Below are positions 6,433 through 7,517 of a stretch of 7,517 nucleotides of DNA, piece after piece. The stretch spans positions 1 through 7,517 of the forward strand of contig JAGNUJ010000073.1 of assembly GCA_017987055.1 (NCBI GenBank), written 5' to 3'. The notes under the pieces were generated by a model. It saw only the letters and a list, made by a program, of their open reading frames with translations, had not been told where the DNA came from and ran no database searches. The stretch comes from Giesbergeria sp. (GTDB lineage: Bacteria; Pseudomonadota; Gammaproteobacteria; Burkholderiales; Burkholderiaceae_C). The position numbers were made by a program, and so were the translations under genes. Within the stretch, counting starts at the first letter, position 1. Each line of letters begins with the position of its first letter.

Positions 6433-6436
6433 GGAG
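6433..6436 (+). promoter_or_regulatory. Ribosome-binding site deciding the terB start
   Basis: GGAG lies 8 bases before the ATG at 6445. This supports 6445 rather than the in-frame ATG at 6409, which falls inside the 6404-6428 hairpin, has no site of its own and would add 12 residues not seen in TerB proteins. Confidence 0.7.
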
Positions 6437-6444
6437 TTTTTTAT

Positions 6445-6894
6445 ATGTCTTTCTTTAATTCTCTTAAGCAGTCCCTTACTGAGGCGGCCCAGTCGGTGAA
6501 CACCGAGCTCAAAAAATACCGCTCCAAAGACCTGATGCAGGCCATCGTGGCCAGTGCCACTTTGATGGCTTACGCGGATGGCGAAGTCTCGGCGCCCGAG
6601 AAGCAAAAGCTGCTCGGCTACATGCGCAACTCCGAGCAGATGTCGGTGTTTGAGACCGACAAAGTGATCGAGACTTTTAACCAGTATGTGGGTCGTTTTG
6701 ACTTCGATGTGACCATCGCCACTGGCGAAGTGTTGCAAAAACTCGCTTTGTTCAAGAACAAACCCGAGGCGCAACTGATTGCCCGGGTGTGTCTGTCCAT
6801 CGCCAATGTTGATGGCAAGTTTGACGAGTCCGAGCGCAAGGCGATGGACAAAATTTGCCAAGCCTTGGGCATTGACAGCGCTACGGTTGTCTAA
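6445..6894 (+). CDS. terB: TerB family tellurite-resistance/stress protein
   Basis: The 149-residue product matches classic TerB (151 residues) from end to end: MSFFNSLKQSL at the start, KKYRSKDLMQAIVA (23-36), YADGEVSAPEKQKLLG (43-58), SVFETDKVIETFN (67-79), FDFDV (85-89), and IANVDGKFDESERKAM (119-134). TerB is an all-helical soluble protein of two related halves. Both acidic metal-binding stretches are visible here, Asp45-Gly-Glu47 in the first half and Asp123-Gly with Asp127 in the second. In studied systems TerB links TerD-type proteins to membrane TerC complexes. The terZ-like gene follows after 41 bp with no terminator, so the two are probably co-transcribed. No convincing promoter was found between the terD terminator and this gene, so expression may depend on read-through from terD. 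Confidence 0.95.
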   Translation: MSFFNSLKQSLTEAAQSVNTELKKYRSKDLMQAIVASATLMAYADGEVSAPEKQKLLGYMRNSEQMSVFETDKVIETFNQYVGRFDFDVTIATGEVLQKLALFKNKPEAQLIARVCLSIANVDGKFDESERKAMDKICQALGIDSATVV

Positions 6895-6923
6895 GTTTTT
6901 CGCTGAATTTTCCACCACGCAAC

Positions 6924-6928
6924 AGGAG
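6924..6928 (+). promoter_or_regulatory. Ribosome-binding site of the terZ-like gene
   Basis: AGGAG stands 7 bases before the ATG at 6936. It is strong and optimally spaced, so this gene can be translated independently of terB. Confidence 0.75.
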
Positions 6929-6935
6929 TACAACG

Positions 6936-7517
6936 ATGGCAGTGAATTTGCAAAAAGGTCAAAAGATCTCGCTGAACAAAGAGGCCGGCAGTGCGCTGAC
7001 CCAAGTGGTGATGGGGTTGGGCTGGGACGCCGCCAAAAAGAAGGGGTTTTTGGGTTTTGGCGGCGGCAGCCAAGACGTGGACTTGGACGCTTCGTGCCTG
7101 ATGTTTGATGCCGGCGGTGTTTTGGTCGATGCGGTGTGGTTTCGCCAATTGCGCAGCAAAGACGGCAGCATTGAGCACACCGGTGACAACCGCACTGGCG
7201 ACGGCACGGGCGATGATGAGCAGATCAAGGTGGCACTGGAGCGCGTGCCGGCGCAGGTCACGTCGCTGGTGTTTACGGTCAACTGCTTTACCGGCCAAGA
7301 CTTCAGCCAAGTAGCCAATGCTTTTTGCCGCATTCTGGATGGCCGCAGCCAACAAGAAGTGGCGCGCTATGACCTGTCGGTGCAGGGCAACCACAACGCG
7401 CAAATCATGGCCAAGCTCTATCGCCACAATGACGAGTGGAAAATGCACGCCATTGGCGAAAACGGCCAAGGCCGCACTTTTGAAGACCTGATGCCCCAGA
7501 TCACGCCGCACCTGTAA
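6936..7517 (+). CDS. terZ: TerD-domain protein of the TerZ type
   Basis: The 193-residue protein is a paralogue of the TerD encoded at 5716-6291; both start with similar wording (MAVNLQKGQKISLNKEA here). It shares GLGWD (27-31, with the Asp present), DLDAS (49-53), GDNRTGDGTGDDE (83-95), EVARYDLS (141-148) and YRHNDEWKMHAIG (162-174). Features that point to TerZ are the KKKG followed by a Gly-rich insertion (FLGFGGGSQ, 38-46), the AVWFRQL block (66-72), FTVNCFTGQDF (113-123), ANAFCRILD (127-135) and the GRTFEDL end (179-185). TerZ proteins are thought to bind calcium through the same acidic loops as TerD; their exact role is unknown. The frame is complete, ending in TAA at the last bases of the window. 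More ter genes could follow beyond the edge. Naming it terZ rather than a generic terD paralogue is likely but not certain. Confidence 0.92.
   Translation: MAVNLQKGQKISLNKEAGSALTQVVMGLGWDAAKKKGFLGFGGGSQDVDLDASCLMFDAGGVLVDAVWFRQLRSKDGSIEHTGDNRTGDGTGDDEQIKVALERVPAQVTSLVFTVNCFTGQDFSQVANAFCRILDGRSQQEVARYDLSVQGNHNAQIMAKLYRHNDEWKMHAIGENGQGRTFEDLMPQITPHL

Noticed and set aside
5794..6933. Open minus-strand frame of 379 codons spanning terD, the gap and most of terB
   Set aside because: It runs through a terminator hairpin and two well-matched family genes, and its product is low-complexity His/Leu/Gly-rich sequence with no family resemblance. It is striking in length but best explained as a codon-bias shadow.
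1..7517. CRISPR array, tRNA, rRNA or insertion sequence
   Set aside because: No regularly spaced repeats, cloverleaf-like tRNA sequence, rRNA signature or transposase was seen on either strand.

Overview
The window looks like chromosomal DNA of a betaproteobacterium in the order Burkholderiales, most likely the family Comamonadaceae. The reasons are the GC-rich coding sequence, the N-terminal wording of MoaC, the divergent pairing of moaC with a BepA-type M48 protease, and an AT-rich palindromic repeat of a kind I recall from that family. The assignment is by recognition from memory, not by a search. The window is densely coded: eight protein genes, no tRNA or rRNA, no insertion sequence and no CRISPR array.

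Layout. Bases 1-1916 (minus) hold a membrane-bound sensor histidine kinase (two membrane segments, a PAS domain, HisKA and HATPase) that runs off the left edge just after its catalytic domain. Its start overlaps the end of moaC (1891-2406, minus) by 26 bp, so the two are probably translated from one message. A 121-bp divergent gap follows. Next comes a secreted BepA-like M48 zinc metalloprotease with a helical C-terminal part (2528-4078, plus). Its signal peptide appears to be encoded by a repeat-like AT-rich palindromic block. The 3' end of that gene overlaps, tail to tail by 33 bp, a small four-helix membrane protein of the YvlD/phage-holin-4-2 family (4046-4399, minus). Upstream of that, 52 bp away and in the same direction, lies a polytopic DUF475 membrane protein related in motif style to TerC (4452-5486, minus).

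The right third is a compact tellurite-resistance/stress (ter) module: terD (5716-6291), terB (6445-6894) and a terZ-like paralogue (6936-7517), all on plus and divergent from the DUF475 gene across a 229-bp region with several inverted repeats. terD is followed by a strong intrinsic terminator-like hairpin with eight T residues, and a second weaker hairpin plus T-run lies just before the terB ribosome-binding site. This suggests terD is made in excess of terB and terZ. terB and terZ are only 41 bp apart and look co-transcribed.

How the genes work together. In established ter systems, TerD-type calcium-binding proteins and TerB act with an integral membrane partner, TerC. Here DUF475 is the obvious candidate for that membrane part, with the small holin-like protein perhaps co-expressed. 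The protease would act in outer-membrane protein quality control, so the region from 2528 to the right edge has an envelope flavour. A functional link between the protease and the ter genes is only an inference from position.

No wholly new system stands out. The points most worth checking are the repeat-encoded signal peptide, the reduced TerD/TerB/TerZ plus DUF475 module, its tandem hairpins, and the Asp-to-Ser change in the TerD GLGWD motif.
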